Assembly (NCBI GenBank): GCA_003151595.1
Contig: PLXW01000152.1
Span: 1 to 63,066, forward strand
DNA: 63,066 nucleotides
Reading direction: 5' to 3'
DNA from: Myxococcales bacterium
Lineage (GTDB): Bacteria > Myxococcota > Polyangia > Polyangiales > Polyangiaceae
Within the stretch, counting starts at the first letter, position 1. Each line of letters starts with the position of its first letter. The notes under the pieces were generated by a model that searched no databases, had not been told where the DNA came from, and worked only from the letters and a program-made list of their open reading frames with translations. The translations under genes were made by a program, and so were the position numbers. This document shows, in pieces, positions 52,737-61,916 of this stretch.

Positions 52737-54389
52737 ATGCAATTCAACATCGCTGATCTATTCGAGAGCATCGTGGACGCCGTCCCCGATCGGACGGCCG
52801 TGGTGTGCGGCAACCAGCGGCTCACGTTCGCCGAGCTCGACGCGCGCGCGAACCGATGCGCCCACGCCCTCGAGGCGCAGGGGGTGAAGCCGGGAGACCA
52901 CGTCGGCCTCTACCTCTACAACTCGATCGAATTTCTCGAGGCCATGCTCGGCGCGTTCAAGCTGCGCGCCGTCCCCATCAACATCAACTACCGCTACGTG
53001 GAGGACGAGCTCTTCTTCCTCTTCGACAACGCGGACCTCGTCGCGCTCATCTACCCGCGGGAGCTCGGCGCGCGCGTCGCCGCCGTTGCCTCGCGCGTCC
53101 CCAAACTCCGCGCCCTGCTCGCCATCGAGGACGGCTCCGCCATCGAGCGCGGGCGCGCCAGCGACTACGAGACGCTCCTCGTCGCTGCATCGCCCGAGCG
53201 AGGCTTCCCGGCTCGGACGGCGGACGATCACTACGTCATCTACACGGGCGGCACGACCGGTATGCCCCGCGGGGTCATGTGGCGTCACGAGGACGTCTTC
53301 TTCGCCGGCTTGCAAGGGGGCAACCCCGGCGGAACGGCCATCGAGCGCCCGCAGGAGCTCGCGTCCATCGCTCTCGAAAACACCGATCCCCTGACGTTCC
53401 TCCCGGCCGCTCCGTTCATCCACGGCGCCGCGCAATGGGCCGCGCTCATCGGGCTCTTCGGCGGCGGCAAGCTCGTTCTGGTTCCCGGTCGGAGCTTCGA
53501 TGCAGCCGTCGCTGCCCGGCTCATCGAGTCGGAGCGCGTGAACACGATGATCATGGTCGGCGACGCGATGGCTCGCCCGCTCGCGCAGGCGCTTGAAGCG
53601 GCGAGAGACCCGATCGACACGTCGTCGCTCGTCGTCATCGCCTCCGCCGGCGCCGTGCTCTCGGACACCGTGAAAGATGCGCTCGCGCGGGTCCTTCCCG
53701 AGACGATGATCCTCAACAACTTCGGCGCGACGGAGACCGGCCACCAGGGGACGATGTATCCGGGCGCCGAGGCCAAGGGGCTCCTCTCCTTCGGCAGCGA
53801 CGGCACGACGACGGTCCTCGGCGAGGACAATCGTCCGATTGCGCCCGGGAGCGGCGTCGTCGGCAAGCTCGCGAGGCGTGGCCGGATCCCTCTCGGCTAC
53901 TACAAGGATCCGGAGAAGACCGCGGCCACGTTCGTCACCGTCGGCGACGACCGCTGGGTGATTCCCGGAGACCTGGCGACGATCGAGGCCGACGGACGGA
54001 TCACCGTCTTCGGCCGCGGCTCGGTCTGCATCAATAGCGGTGGTGAGAAGATCTTCCCCGAGGAGGTCGAGGCGGCCATCAAGGCTCACCCCGACGTCAT
54101 GGATGCGGTCGTCGTCGGCGTGCCGGACGATCGCTGGGGCCAGCGCGTCGCGGCGATCGTGCAGACGCGCCCGGGGCGCGACGTGACGCTGGCCATGATC
54201 GACGAGCACTGCCGCGCGAAGATCGCCGGCTACAAGGTGCCGCGCCAGCTGCGCGTAGTGGACCAGATCACGAGGCATCCCAGCGGAAAGCCCGACTACC
54301 GGTGGGCCGCCGCGACGGCGCGCGCACCCATCCCCGCATCCGCAGGCGCGACTCGTTCCTCCAAGGCGACAGAGGAGACGCTCGGCTGA
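52737..54389 (+). CDS. Acyl-CoA ligase, FadD19-like (steroid side chain)
   Basis: A 550-residue adenylate-forming enzyme that activates a carboxylate to its CoA ester. The AMP motif is YTGGTTGMPRGVMWRHED; later motifs are NNFGATETGHQGT, the GYYKDPEKTAATF block, PGDLATIEADGRITVFGRG and the C-terminal lysine in HPSGKPDYRW. From memory the whole chain tracks FadD19 of Mycobacterium closely (NIADL...AVPDR, GVMWRHED, VSDNxxEVP-type ends, SINSGGEK versus CINSGGEK), an enzyme for C24-branched sterol side chains. A FadD17-type role is also possible. It is followed without gap by the acyl-CoA dehydrogenase pair. Confidence 0.88.
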   Translation: MQFNIADLFESIVDAVPDRTAVVCGNQRLTFAELDARANRCAHALEAQGVKPGDHVGLYLYNSIEFLEAMLGAFKLRAVPININYRYVEDELFFLFDNADLVALIYPRELGARVAAVASRVPKLRALLAIEDGSAIERGRASDYETLLVAASPERGFPARTADDHYVIYTGGTTGMPRGVMWRHEDVFFAGLQGGNPGGTAIERPQELASIALENTDPLTFLPAAPFIHGAAQWAALIGLFGGGKLVLVPGRSFDAAVAARLIESERVNTMIMVGDAMARPLAQALEAARDPIDTSSLVVIASAGAVLSDTVKDALARVLPETMILNNFGATETGHQGTMYPGAEAKGLLSFGSDGTTTVLGEDNRPIAPGSGVVGKLARRGRIPLGYYKDPEKTAATFVTVGDDRWVIPGDLATIEADGRITVFGRGSVCINSGGEKIFPEEVEAAIKAHPDVMDAVVVGVPDDRWGQRVAAIVQTRPGRDVTLAMIDEHCRAKIAGYKVPRQLRVVDQITRHPSGKPDYRWAAATARAPIPASAGATRSSKATEETLG

Positions 54390-55564
54390 TGCTCATCGAC
54401 TACACGCCTCGCGAACAACGTCTACGCACCGAGCTTCGCGCCTACTTCGCGCGGATCGTGACGACCGACGTCCTCGCCGAGGTCGCCGGGTCCGAAGGCG
54501 GAGGCCCGCTCTACCGAGAAGCGCTGGAGCGGATGGGGGCCGACGGATGGCTCGGCATCGGATGGCCGAAGGAGTTCGGCGGGCAGGCGCGCTCGACGAT
54601 CGACCAGTACGTCTTCTTCGACGAGGTGCAGCGCGCGGGCTTTCCGATCCCGTTCCTCACCCTCTGCACCGTCGGCCCCACGCTGATGAAGTTCGGCACC
54701 GACGAGCAGAAGGCGATGCTCCTGCCCGACATCTTGCGCGGCAAGTGCCACTTCGCCATCGGGTACTCGGAGCCCAGCGCCGGGACCGACCTCGCCGCCC
54801 TCCGAACGCGCGCCGTGCGCGACGGCGACGACTTCGTGGTGAGCGGACAGAAGGTCTTCACCAGCCTCGCCGAATACGCCGACTACATCTGGCTCGCGGT
54901 GCGGACCGATCCGGACGCGCCGCGCCACAAGGGGATCTCGATCCTCATGGTCTCCACCAAGGCCGCGGGCTTCTCCCTCTCGCCCATCTTCACGCTCGGC
55001 GGCAATCGCACCAACGCGACCTACTACGACAACGTCCGTGTCCCCGTCTCGATGCTCGTCGGGCGTGAGAACGACGGCTGGAAACTGATCACCAACCAGC
55101 TCAATCACGAGCGGGTCGCGCTGATGTCGCCCGGCCCCGTGGCGCGGTTCATCGACGAGACCACCGCGTGGGCGCGCGAGACGAAGACGCCCGATGGACG
55201 CCGGGTGATCGATCTCGCCTGGGTGCAAGCAAACCTCGCCCGGGCGCTGGCGCGCGTCGAAGTGCTGCGGCTCCTCACGTGGCGACAGGCGGCGAGCATC
55301 GAACAAGGAAGGCTCGATCCCGCGGAGTCCTCCACGGTGAAGGTCTTCGGGAGCGAATCGTTCATCGAGATCTACAGGTTGCTCCTCGAAGTCCTGGGAC
55401 CCGAGGGGCTCGTGAAGAGCGGCTCCCCGGGAGCGATCCTTCATGGGCGCATCGAGCAGTATTACCGAACGGCCCCCGTGCTCACGTTCGGGGGCGGAAC
55501 GAACGAAGTGCAGCGCGACATCATCGCGCAGGTCGGGCTGAGAATGCCGCGGGCGCCTCGCTGA
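54389..55564 (+). CDS. Acyl-CoA dehydrogenase, alpha-type subunit
   Basis: A 391-residue acyl-CoA dehydrogenase. It keeps the substrate/FAD segment YSEPSAGTDLAALRTRAVRDGDDFVVSGQKVFTS and the C-terminal GGGTNEVQRDIIAQ. The start ATG overlaps the ligase stop (TGATG). The gene behind it encodes a second, shorter-motif dehydrogenase; the pair matches the alpha2-beta2 acyl-CoA dehydrogenases (ChsE type) specific for steroid side-chain CoA esters, where one subunit binds FAD fully and the other not. Reaction: alpha-beta dehydrogenation of the CoA ester. Confidence 0.9.
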   Translation: MLIDYTPREQRLRTELRAYFARIVTTDVLAEVAGSEGGGPLYREALERMGADGWLGIGWPKEFGGQARSTIDQYVFFDEVQRAGFPIPFLTLCTVGPTLMKFGTDEQKAMLLPDILRGKCHFAIGYSEPSAGTDLAALRTRAVRDGDDFVVSGQKVFTSLAEYADYIWLAVRTDPDAPRHKGISILMVSTKAAGFSLSPIFTLGGNRTNATYYDNVRVPVSMLVGRENDGWKLITNQLNHERVALMSPGPVARFIDETTAWARETKTPDGRRVIDLAWVQANLARALARVEVLRLLTWRQAASIEQGRLDPAESSTVKVFGSESFIEIYRLLLEVLGPEGLVKSGSPGAILHGRIEQYYRTAPVLTFGGGTNEVQRDIIAQVGLRMPRAPR

Positions 55565-55582
55565 GGCGGAAGGAACAGGACA

Positions 55583-56728
55583 ATGGACTTCTCGCTGGGC
55601 GAAGTGGAACGAGCGGTGGGTGAGCTCGCGCGCAAAATATTTCGCGAGCGCGTGACGCCCGCGTCTCTGACGCTCACGGAAGCGGATCCCGATCGCTTCG
55701 ACCGCGGTCTATGGAAGGACCTCGCCACAGCGGACCTGCTGGGGACGGCGCTTCCGGAGAGCGCGGGGGGATCCGATCAAGGATTTCTGGCGACGTGCGC
55801 GCTTCTCGTCGAGGCCGGTGCCGCGGTCGCGCCGGTGCCGCTGTGGTCGACGATCGTTCTCGGGGCCATGCCGATCGCGCGCTTCGGCACGAACGATCAG
55901 CAGCGCCGATGGCTCGCCGGCGTCGTCACCGGAGAGACGATCCTCACCGCGGCGCTCGCAGAGACGGGGCTCGAGGACGCTTCCGAACCGGGCACTCGCG
56001 CCCGGCAAGAAGGAGACGCTTGGGTCCTCGACGGGATCAAGATCTCCGTTCCGGCGGCGCACCTCGCGAAGCGAATGCTCGTCACCGCGCGAACCGAGAA
56101 GGGCGAGCTCGGTGTCTTCGTCGTCGAGCCGAGCGCGCGAGGAGTGCATCTCGAGCGCCAGCTCGCGACTACAGGAGAGCCGTGGTTTCGCGTGACGCTC
56201 GACGGCGTGCGCGTCGCTCCCGGTGACGTCCTCGGCGAGGTCGGTCGCGGCGGGGAGATCGTGGAGTGGCTGGTCGCGCGCGCGGTCGTCGGGCTGTGCG
56301 CTCTGGAGCTCGGCATCTCGGAGCGCGCGCTCCAGATGACCGCCGAGTACACGACGTCGCGCCAGCAGTTCGAGCGACCGATCGCCACCTTCCAGGCCGT
56401 CGCCCAGCGAGCGGCCGACGCGTACATCAACGTGGAAGCGATCCGTGTCTCCATGTGGCAGGCGGCGTGGCGACTCGCCAGCGATCTGCCGGCGTCGCGC
56501 GAGATCGCCATCGCCAAGTACTGGGCCTGCGAAGGGGGTCACCACGTGACCTACGCCGCGCAGCACCTCCACGGCGGCATGGGCTTCGACCTCGATTACC
56601 CGCTTCACCGTTATTACACGTCGTCGAAACAGATCGAGCTCACGCTCGGCGCAGCCTCGGCGCACATCGCGCGCCTCGGCGCGGAGCTCGCTCGCGACAC
56701 CGGCGCTCCCCGCGCCGCTGGGAGTTGA
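55583..56728 (+). CDS. Acyl-CoA dehydrogenase, beta-type subunit
   Basis: A 381-residue acyl-CoA dehydrogenase homologue. The usual SEPxAGSD segment is replaced by AETGLEDASEPGTRARQ, so FAD/substrate contacts are incomplete. The C-terminal helical domain is normal (ALELGISERALQMTAEYTTSRQQFERPIATFQAVAQ, then QHLHGGMGFDLDYPLHRYYTSSKQIELTLG). It complements the preceding subunit. SD GGAAGGAAC. Follows by 18 bases. Confidence 0.9.
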   Translation: MDFSLGEVERAVGELARKIFRERVTPASLTLTEADPDRFDRGLWKDLATADLLGTALPESAGGSDQGFLATCALLVEAGAAVAPVPLWSTIVLGAMPIARFGTNDQQRRWLAGVVTGETILTAALAETGLEDASEPGTRARQEGDAWVLDGIKISVPAAHLAKRMLVTARTEKGELGVFVVEPSARGVHLERQLATTGEPWFRVTLDGVRVAPGDVLGEVGRGGEIVEWLVARAVVGLCALELGISERALQMTAEYTTSRQQFERPIATFQAVAQRAADAYINVEAIRVSMWQAAWRLASDLPASREIAIAKYWACEGGHHVTYAAQHLHGGMGFDLDYPLHRYYTSSKQIELTLGAASAHIARLGAELARDTGAPRAAGS

Positions 56729-56730
56729 AC

Positions 56731-57861
56731 GTGCACACGCGCCTCTGCGAGATGTTCGGCGTCGAGTTCCCCATCTTCGCCTTCAGCCACTGCCGTGACG
56801 TCGTCGTCGCCGTCAGCCGAGCCGGCGGCTTCGGCGTGCTCGGGGCGCTGGCGTTCACCAGCGAGCAGCTCGAGGTCGAGCTCAAATGGATCGACGCGCA
56901 CGTCGACGGAAAGCCGTACGGCGTCGACGTCGTGATGCCCGCCAAGTACGAGGGAAAGGGCGGCGAGATCGACGGCAGCAAGGAAGCCCTCGAGCGGATG
57001 ATCCCCGCGGCTCATCGCGAGTTCGTGGCCAATCTGCTCGCCGCCTACGAGGTGCCTCCCCTTCCCGACGGAGAGAGCACGGAGTCGCTCCTGGGGTGGA
57101 CGCAAGGAGGCGGCCGCTCTCACGTGGACGTCGCGCTCAAGCACCCCATCAAGCTCCTCGTGAACGCGCTCGGGCCTCCACCGAAGGACGTCGTCGACAA
57201 GGCGCACGCGCTCGGCGTGAAGGTGGCGGCGCTGGTGGGGACGGCCGCGCAGGCGGTGAAGCAGGTCGAGGCCGGCGTCGATATCATCGTGGCGCAGGGC
57301 ACCGAAGCCGGCGGGCACACGGGTGAGGTCTCCACGATGGTGCTCGTCCCCGACGTCGTCGACGCGGTCCATCCGACGCCCGTGCTCGCCGCGGGGGGCA
57401 TCGGCAGCGGCAGGCAGGCCGCGGCCGCTCTCGCGCTGGGCGCGGACGGCGTCTGGACAGGATCGATCTGGCTCGCGGTCAAGGAGAGCGACACTCCGCC
57501 GGCGCTCATCGAGAAGGTGCTCGCCGCCAAGTCGACCGATACGGTCCGTTCGCGCGCGATCAGCGGCAAGCCCGCTCGCCAGCTCCGAACGGCGTGGACC
57601 GAGGCGTGGGACAAGCCCGTCCCCGGCGCGCTCCCGATGCCGCTTCAATTCATGCTCACCGCCGACGCCACGGCGCGCATCCACCGCTCCGCAGACCGAC
57701 CCGGCACGCGCGCGAAGGAGCTGCTGGGAACGGCGATCGGTCAGATCGTCGGCCGAATGAGCTCGGTGCGCTCCTCGCGCGAGGTCATCTACGGGATGGT
57801 CGAAGAGTTCATCGAGACGGTGGAGCGGGTCGGAGACCTGCTCCCCAAGTCGTCCGAGTAA
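56731..57861 (+). CDS. Nitronate-monooxygenase-family FMN enzyme (IpdC-like)
   Basis: A 376-residue TIM-barrel flavoprotein of the 2-nitropropane dioxygenase family. Motifs are EMFGVEFPIFAFSHCRDVV, GTEAGGHTGEVSTMVLVPDVVDAV (FMN phosphate and catalytic His region) and AAGGIGSGRQAAAALALGADG. In steroid-degrading mycobacteria IpdC, a member of this family, acts on the C/D rings after ring opening; the present gene may do the same, but sequence alone does not prove it. The GTG at 56731 follows GGAG by six bases and the previous stop by two. Confidence 0.85.
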   Translation: MHTRLCEMFGVEFPIFAFSHCRDVVVAVSRAGGFGVLGALAFTSEQLEVELKWIDAHVDGKPYGVDVVMPAKYEGKGGEIDGSKEALERMIPAAHREFVANLLAAYEVPPLPDGESTESLLGWTQGGGRSHVDVALKHPIKLLVNALGPPPKDVVDKAHALGVKVAALVGTAAQAVKQVEAGVDIIVAQGTEAGGHTGEVSTMVLVPDVVDAVHPTPVLAAGGIGSGRQAAAALALGADGVWTGSIWLAVKESDTPPALIEKVLAAKSTDTVRSRAISGKPARQLRTAWTEAWDKPVPGALPMPLQFMLTADATARIHRSADRPGTRAKELLGTAIGQIVGRMSSVRSSREVIYGMVEEFIETVERVGDLLPKSSE

Positions 57862-57886
57862 TTCCGAAGGTGAAGGAAGGTCCGTC

Positions 57887-58870
57887 ATGAGTCGATTCCC
57901 GTTCCCCCGCTATCCCAACGGCTGGTTCCAGGTGGCCTACTCGGACGAGCTCCCGAAGGGGGGCGTGCTTCCGCTGAAGTACTTCGGGCGCGAGCTGGTC
58001 CTCTTCCGCGGCGAGGACGGCGCCGCGAGCCTTCTCGACGCCCACTGCCCGCACCTCGGCGCGCACCTCGGCTACGGCGGCAAGGTGGAGGGAAACTGCA
58101 TTCGCTGTCCCTTCCACTCCTGGGAGTTCGACGGCAAGGGGGCTTGCGCCAAGATTCCCTATTCCGAGAAAGCGCCGCCGGCGCGCGCGAAGATTCGCCC
58201 GTGGCACGTGCGCGAAGTGAACGGCCTTATCCTGGCCTGGCACCACCTGCAGGGTGAGGCGCCGTCCTGGGACATCGGTCCGATCCCCGAGTTCGGACAC
58301 AGCGAGTGGACGTCGTACGAGAAGCGGCACTGGAAGATCCGGACGCACAACCAGGAGATGGCGGAGAACGCCGTGGACTCGGCCCATTTCCACTACGTGC
58401 ACGGAACGCTCGAGCGGCCGACCAGCCATGCCACGGTCGACGGACACATCCTCCGCGTGGTCTCCGAGACGAAGATGCGGACGCCGATGGGGAAGGTCAC
58501 CGGCCAGGTGGAGAGCATCAGCCACGGGTTCGGCTACGCGCTCACGCGCTTCACCGGAATCGTGGAGACGCTTCTCGTCGCCGGCATCACGCCCATCGAC
58601 GACGAGGACGTCGACGTTCGCTTCTCGTTCATGGTGAAAAAGGGAGTCGACTCGGACGTGACCAGCACCGTGGGCGCGGCGTTCATGCGCGAGATCGAGC
58701 GACAGCTCGGTCAGGACATTCCAATCTGGGAGCACAAGGTCTACGTGAGCCCACCGCTCGTCGTGGACGGCGACGGGCCCATCGGGGTCTTCCGCCGCTG
58801 GGTGAAGCAGTTCTATTCCGAGAGTCGAGTCGAAGGCGCGACGACCGAGCTCACGGCATCGGCCGAGTAG
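57887..58870 (+). CDS. Rieske non-heme iron oxygenase, KshA/DAF-36-like
   Basis: A 327-residue oxygenase. The Rieske [2Fe-2S] ligands are C54-P-H56 and C74-x2-H77 (CPHLGAHL...CPFHSWEFDG). The mononuclear iron triad is in ENAVDSAHFHYVH: Asp164, His167, His172. The N-terminal half (IPYSEKAPPARAKIRPWHVREVNGLILAWHH) resembles steroid oxygenases: KshA (3-ketosteroid 9-alpha-hydroxylase) and the animal cholesterol 7-desaturase DAF-36/Neverland. Ring opening of a steroid nucleus requires KshA, so this is a key assignment for the locus. It needs a reductase, which is not in the window; the upstream ferredoxin might help. Last gene of the operon, 3 bases from the convergent repressor gene. Confidence 0.88.
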   Translation: MSRFPFPRYPNGWFQVAYSDELPKGGVLPLKYFGRELVLFRGEDGAASLLDAHCPHLGAHLGYGGKVEGNCIRCPFHSWEFDGKGACAKIPYSEKAPPARAKIRPWHVREVNGLILAWHHLQGEAPSWDIGPIPEFGHSEWTSYEKRHWKIRTHNQEMAENAVDSAHFHYVHGTLERPTSHATVDGHILRVVSETKMRTPMGKVTGQVESISHGFGYALTRFTGIVETLLVAGITPIDDEDVDVRFSFMVKKGVDSDVTSTVGAAFMREIERQLGQDIPIWEHKVYVSPPLVVDGDGPIGVFRRWVKQFYSESRVEGATTELTASAE

Positions 58871-58873
58871 ACG

Positions 58874-59488
58874 CTACGCCTTCATGCCCATGCCGCGACT
58901 GATGATCGCGGCCGAATCCTTGATCTGCTCGATGACGTCGTTCTGGCCGACCAGGCCGGCGGACCACCCGACCAGCGACGCGTACCAGAGCTGCTGAAGG
59001 AGGATGGCCAGCTTCACCTCCTTGTCCGTCACCGGATTCTCGCTCGCGTCCGTGAACGAGAGGCGCCCCACGCCGCGCATGGAGGCGATGATGAGTCCGG
59101 TGATTCGCCCCTGGTAGGAAGCCACCGTCGCCGCCACCCCTTCTTCACCCGACGCCATGGCGCGCAGAACGGCGCGCGCGAACTTGGGCTTCCGCAGCAT
59201 GCCGCGCGTCATGGCCTCGAAGAAGGAGCCGACGCGCTCGACAGGCGTCTTGCCGACGGCCGGCTTCAGCTCCACTCGTCGCTCGAGCAGCCCGGCCTCG
59301 CGCTCGAGCGCGGCACACAGGATTTCTTCCTTGCTGCGGAAACGCTTGTACAGTGTACCTAGGGCAACGCCGGCGCTGGCCGCAACGTCCCGCTGGCGGA
59401 CGTTCTCGAACCCCCCCTCTTCGGCGAGGGCGATAGCCACATCGAGGATCTTGTCCCTTCTGTCCTTCATGGACGGAAAGTGAAACAT
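58874..59488 (-). CDS. KstR-like TetR repressor
   Basis: A 204-residue TetR regulator. RDKILDVAIALAEEGGFENVRQRDVAASAGVALGTLYKRFRSKEEILCAALERE matches, from memory, the N-terminal half of mycobacterial KstR (RERILDATMAIASKGGYEAV...VAVGTLYRYFPSK), including VGTLYxxFxSK; the C-terminal domain has the same ATVASYQGRITGLIIASM helix region. KstR represses cholesterol catabolic genes and is released by a CoA-thioester intermediate. The ATG at 59488, with AGAGGA upstream, lies within the palindrome at 59481-59494, so repressor binding would block its own start; an ATG at 59470 is the alternative. Divergent from an acyl-CoA dehydrogenase gene. Confidence 0.8.
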   Translation of the reverse strand: MFHFPSMKDRRDKILDVAIALAEEGGFENVRQRDVAASAGVALGTLYKRFRSKEEILCAALEREAGLLERRVELKPAVGKTPVERVGSFFEAMTRGMLRKPKFARAVLRAMASGEEGVAATVASYQGRITGLIIASMRGVGRLSFTDASENPVTDKEVKLAILLQQLWYASLVGWSAGLVGQNDVIEQIKDSAAIISRGMGMKA

Positions 59489-59494
59489 GTTTCA
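59481..59494. promoter_or_regulatory. KstR-like operator 4
   Basis: TGAAACATGTTTCA, a perfect 14-bp palindrome fitting TnnAACnnGTTnnA, across the start codon of the KstR-like gene and 27 bases before the divergent dehydrogenase gene. Confidence 0.75.
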
Positions 59495-59520
59495 TTTTCC
59501 TCTGTCAACCAGGACGAATC

Positions 59521-60741
59521 ATGTGTTTGATCGCCTGCGTGGCGGTGACGAGCGCTCTCGATGCCTTTCGCTCCGAGGTCCGCGCGTGGCTCGACGCGGC
59601 GTGCCCGGCCTCCATGCGGACGCCGATCCCCTCGCCGGACGAAGACGTCTGGGGCGGACGCCGAGCGGTTTTTCCGTGCGACGACGCGCGCGCGTGGTTC
59701 ACGCGGATGGTCGAGCGCGGCTGGACGGCGCCTACGTGGCCGCACGAATACGGCGGCGCCGGGCTCGCGCGCAACGAAGCCGCGGTCCTGGGTGAGGAGC
59801 TGCGGCGGATCGGCGCGCGTCCGCCGCTGAAGAGCCTCGGTCTATGGATGCTCGGGCCGCTTCTCCTCGAAGTCGGCACGGAGGAACAGAAGCGCGAGCA
59901 CCTTCCGAGGATCGCCCGGGGCGAGATTCGCTGGTGTCAGGGCTTCAGCGAGCCGGGCGCAGGAAGCGACCTGGCGAGCCTCCAGACGCGCGCCGTGAGG
60001 GACGACGCGGGATGGACGGTCGACGGTCAGAAGGTGTGGACGTCGCAGGCGGACAAGGCCGACTGGATCTTCTGTCTCGTGCGGACCGACACCGCGGCCA
60101 AGAAGCACGAAGGGATCTCCTTCCTTCTGATCGACATGACGACGCCTGGAGTGCGAACGCGCCCGATCTCGCTCATCAGCGGCGCGTCTCCTTTCTGCGA
60201 AACCTTTTTCGAGGGGGTGCGCGTTCCGGAGCGCAACCTCGTCGGCGCACCGGGTGAAGGGTGGACGCTGGCCAAGCGCCTGCTCGAGCACGAACGCGAC
60301 GCCATCTCACGGATGCGTGATGCGCAGTCGCAAGAAGAGGAGCCGCTCGAGGCGATCGCCAAGCGCTGCCTGGGGACGAACGAGGACGGCGCGCTCTCCG
60401 ATCCGATCCTTCGCGACGAGCTCACGCAGACGAACCTCGATTTCTTGTGCAACCAGCTCACGCTTCGGCGCTCGCAAGAGACGATCGCCGCGGGGCGCCC
60501 GCCGGGACCCGAGATCTCGATGCTGAAGCTCTATGGCACGGAGCTGAACCAGCGGCGGCGCGAGCTCCTCGTCCGGATGGCCGGATTCCAGGGGCTGGGG
60601 TGGGAAGGCGACGCCTTCACCAAGACGGACCTTCAACGCACCCGTGACTGGCTTCGCTCGCGGGCGAACTCGATCGAAGGGGGCTCGTCGGAGATCCAGC
60701 TCAACATCATTGCAAAGCGCGTCCTCGGTCTCCCCGATTGA
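59521..60741 (+). CDS. Acyl-CoA dehydrogenase, alpha-type subunit (second pair)
   Basis: A 406-residue acyl-CoA dehydrogenase with the complete FSEPGAGSDLASLQTRAVRDDAGWTVDGQKVWTS segment and the C-terminal SIEGGSSEIQLNIIAKRVLGLP. The start ATG follows AGGAC; a GTG at 59539 is possible. First gene after the KstR-like box in this direction. With the next gene it forms the second alpha/beta pair of the locus, presumably for a different chain length or for a ring-derived CoA ester. Confidence 0.9.
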   Translation: MCLIACVAVTSALDAFRSEVRAWLDAACPASMRTPIPSPDEDVWGGRRAVFPCDDARAWFTRMVERGWTAPTWPHEYGGAGLARNEAAVLGEELRRIGARPPLKSLGLWMLGPLLLEVGTEEQKREHLPRIARGEIRWCQGFSEPGAGSDLASLQTRAVRDDAGWTVDGQKVWTSQADKADWIFCLVRTDTAAKKHEGISFLLIDMTTPGVRTRPISLISGASPFCETFFEGVRVPERNLVGAPGEGWTLAKRLLEHERDAISRMRDAQSQEEEPLEAIAKRCLGTNEDGALSDPILRDELTQTNLDFLCNQLTLRRSQETIAAGRPPGPEISMLKLYGTELNQRRRELLVRMAGFQGLGWEGDAFTKTDLQRTRDWLRSRANSIEGGSSEIQLNIIAKRVLGLPD

Positions 60742-60776
60742 ACGCCCCCGCTTGAACGATTGAGGAGGAGCACCTC

Positions 60777-61916
60777 GTGACACTCGTCTTGACCGAAGAG
60801 CAGGAGTCGCTGAAACGGGCCGCGCGCGCCTTCGTGCAGGCGAAGCTCCCCCCGTCGCATCTCCGTGACCTGCGCGACCGGCGTGATCCCGTCGGTCTCT
60901 CGCGCGACGTCTGGCGCGAGATGGCGGAGCTCGGCCTGGCGGGGGTCATCGTTCCCGAGGCCTTCGGAGGGAGCGGTCTGGGGTTCGCCGAGCTCGGGAT
61001 CCTGCTCGAGGAGTGCGGTCGCACACTTGCGCCCACGCCGCTCGTGTCGTCGGTCGTTCTTGGAGCGAGCGCGCTCGTGCTGGCGGGGACCGACGCGCAG
61101 CGAGCCGCGCACCTGCCGGCGCTGGTGCGCGGAGAACGAATCCTGGCGCTCGCGCACGAGGAAGGCACGAGGCACGCGCGGTACGCGATCGAAACGCGCG
61201 CGGAGCGGATCGGAGAGGCGTGGCGCATCACGGGCGCGAAGACGATGGTGCTCGACGGGCACATCGCCGATCTCTTTCTCGTCATCGCGCGCATGGGCGG
61301 AGAGCCGGGCAGCCGCGATGGCCTGGCGCTCTTCGCCGTTCCCAAGGAGTCGCCCGGTCTCACGATCACGCGACTCTCGCTCGTCGACACCCGGAATGCC
61401 GCGCGCTGCCGACTCGACGGCGTGACGGCGCGGGACGAGGACGTCGTTGGTGAGCTCGGCAAGGGGGCCGACGTGCTGGACGCTCTGCTCGATCGCGGAG
61501 CGATCGCGCTCGGCGCGGAGATGCTCGGCGGCGCGTGCGAAGCGTTCGAGCGGACGCTCGCCTACCTGAAGACACGCAAGCAGTTCGGTGCACCCATCGG
61601 ATCGTTTCAGGCTCTCAAGCATCGCGCGGCGCACATGTTCTGCGAGATCGAGCTCACACGATCGATCGTGCGGGAGGCCCTCCGCGCAGTCGACGACCGT
61701 CTCCCGGATCTATCGAGGCTCGCTTCGGCCGCAAAGGCCCGCGCCAGCGACACGTTCCTCCTCGTGGCCAACGAGGCGATCCAGATGCACGGCGGGATCG
61801 GCGTGACCGACGAGCTGGAGATCGGCTTCTTCTTGAAGCGCGCGCGCGTCGCCGAGATGACCTTCGGCGACGCCGCTTACCATCGCGATCGCTACGCCCG
61901 CTTCATGGGCTACTGA
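60777..61916 (+). CDS. Acyl-CoA dehydrogenase, beta-type subunit (second pair)
   Basis: A 379-residue dehydrogenase homologue. In place of the SEPxAGSD motif it has [22 protein letters not shown], as in the beta subunit of the first pair. The helical C-terminus is normal ([62 protein letters not shown]). GTG at 60777 with GAGGAGGAG. It converges with, and slightly overlaps, the aldolase gene (ends 61916 versus 61903). Confidence 0.9.
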   Translation: MTLVLTEEQESLKRAARAFVQAKLPPSHLRDLRDRRDPVGLSRDVWREMAELGLAGVIVPEAFGGSGLGFAELGILLEECGRTLAPTPLVSSVVLGASALVLAGTDAQRAAHLPALVRGERILALAHEEGTRHARYAIETRAERIGEAWRITGAKTMVLDGHIADLFLVIARMGGEPGSRDGLALFAVPKESPGLTITRLSLVDTRNAARCRLDGVTARDEDVVGELGKGADVLDALLDRGAIALGAEMLGGACEAFERTLAYLKTRKQFGAPIGSFQALKHRAAHMFCEIELTRSIVREALRAVDDRLPDLSRLASAAKARASDTFLLVANEAIQMHGGIGVTDELEIGFFLKRARVAEMTFGDAAYHRDRYARFMGY

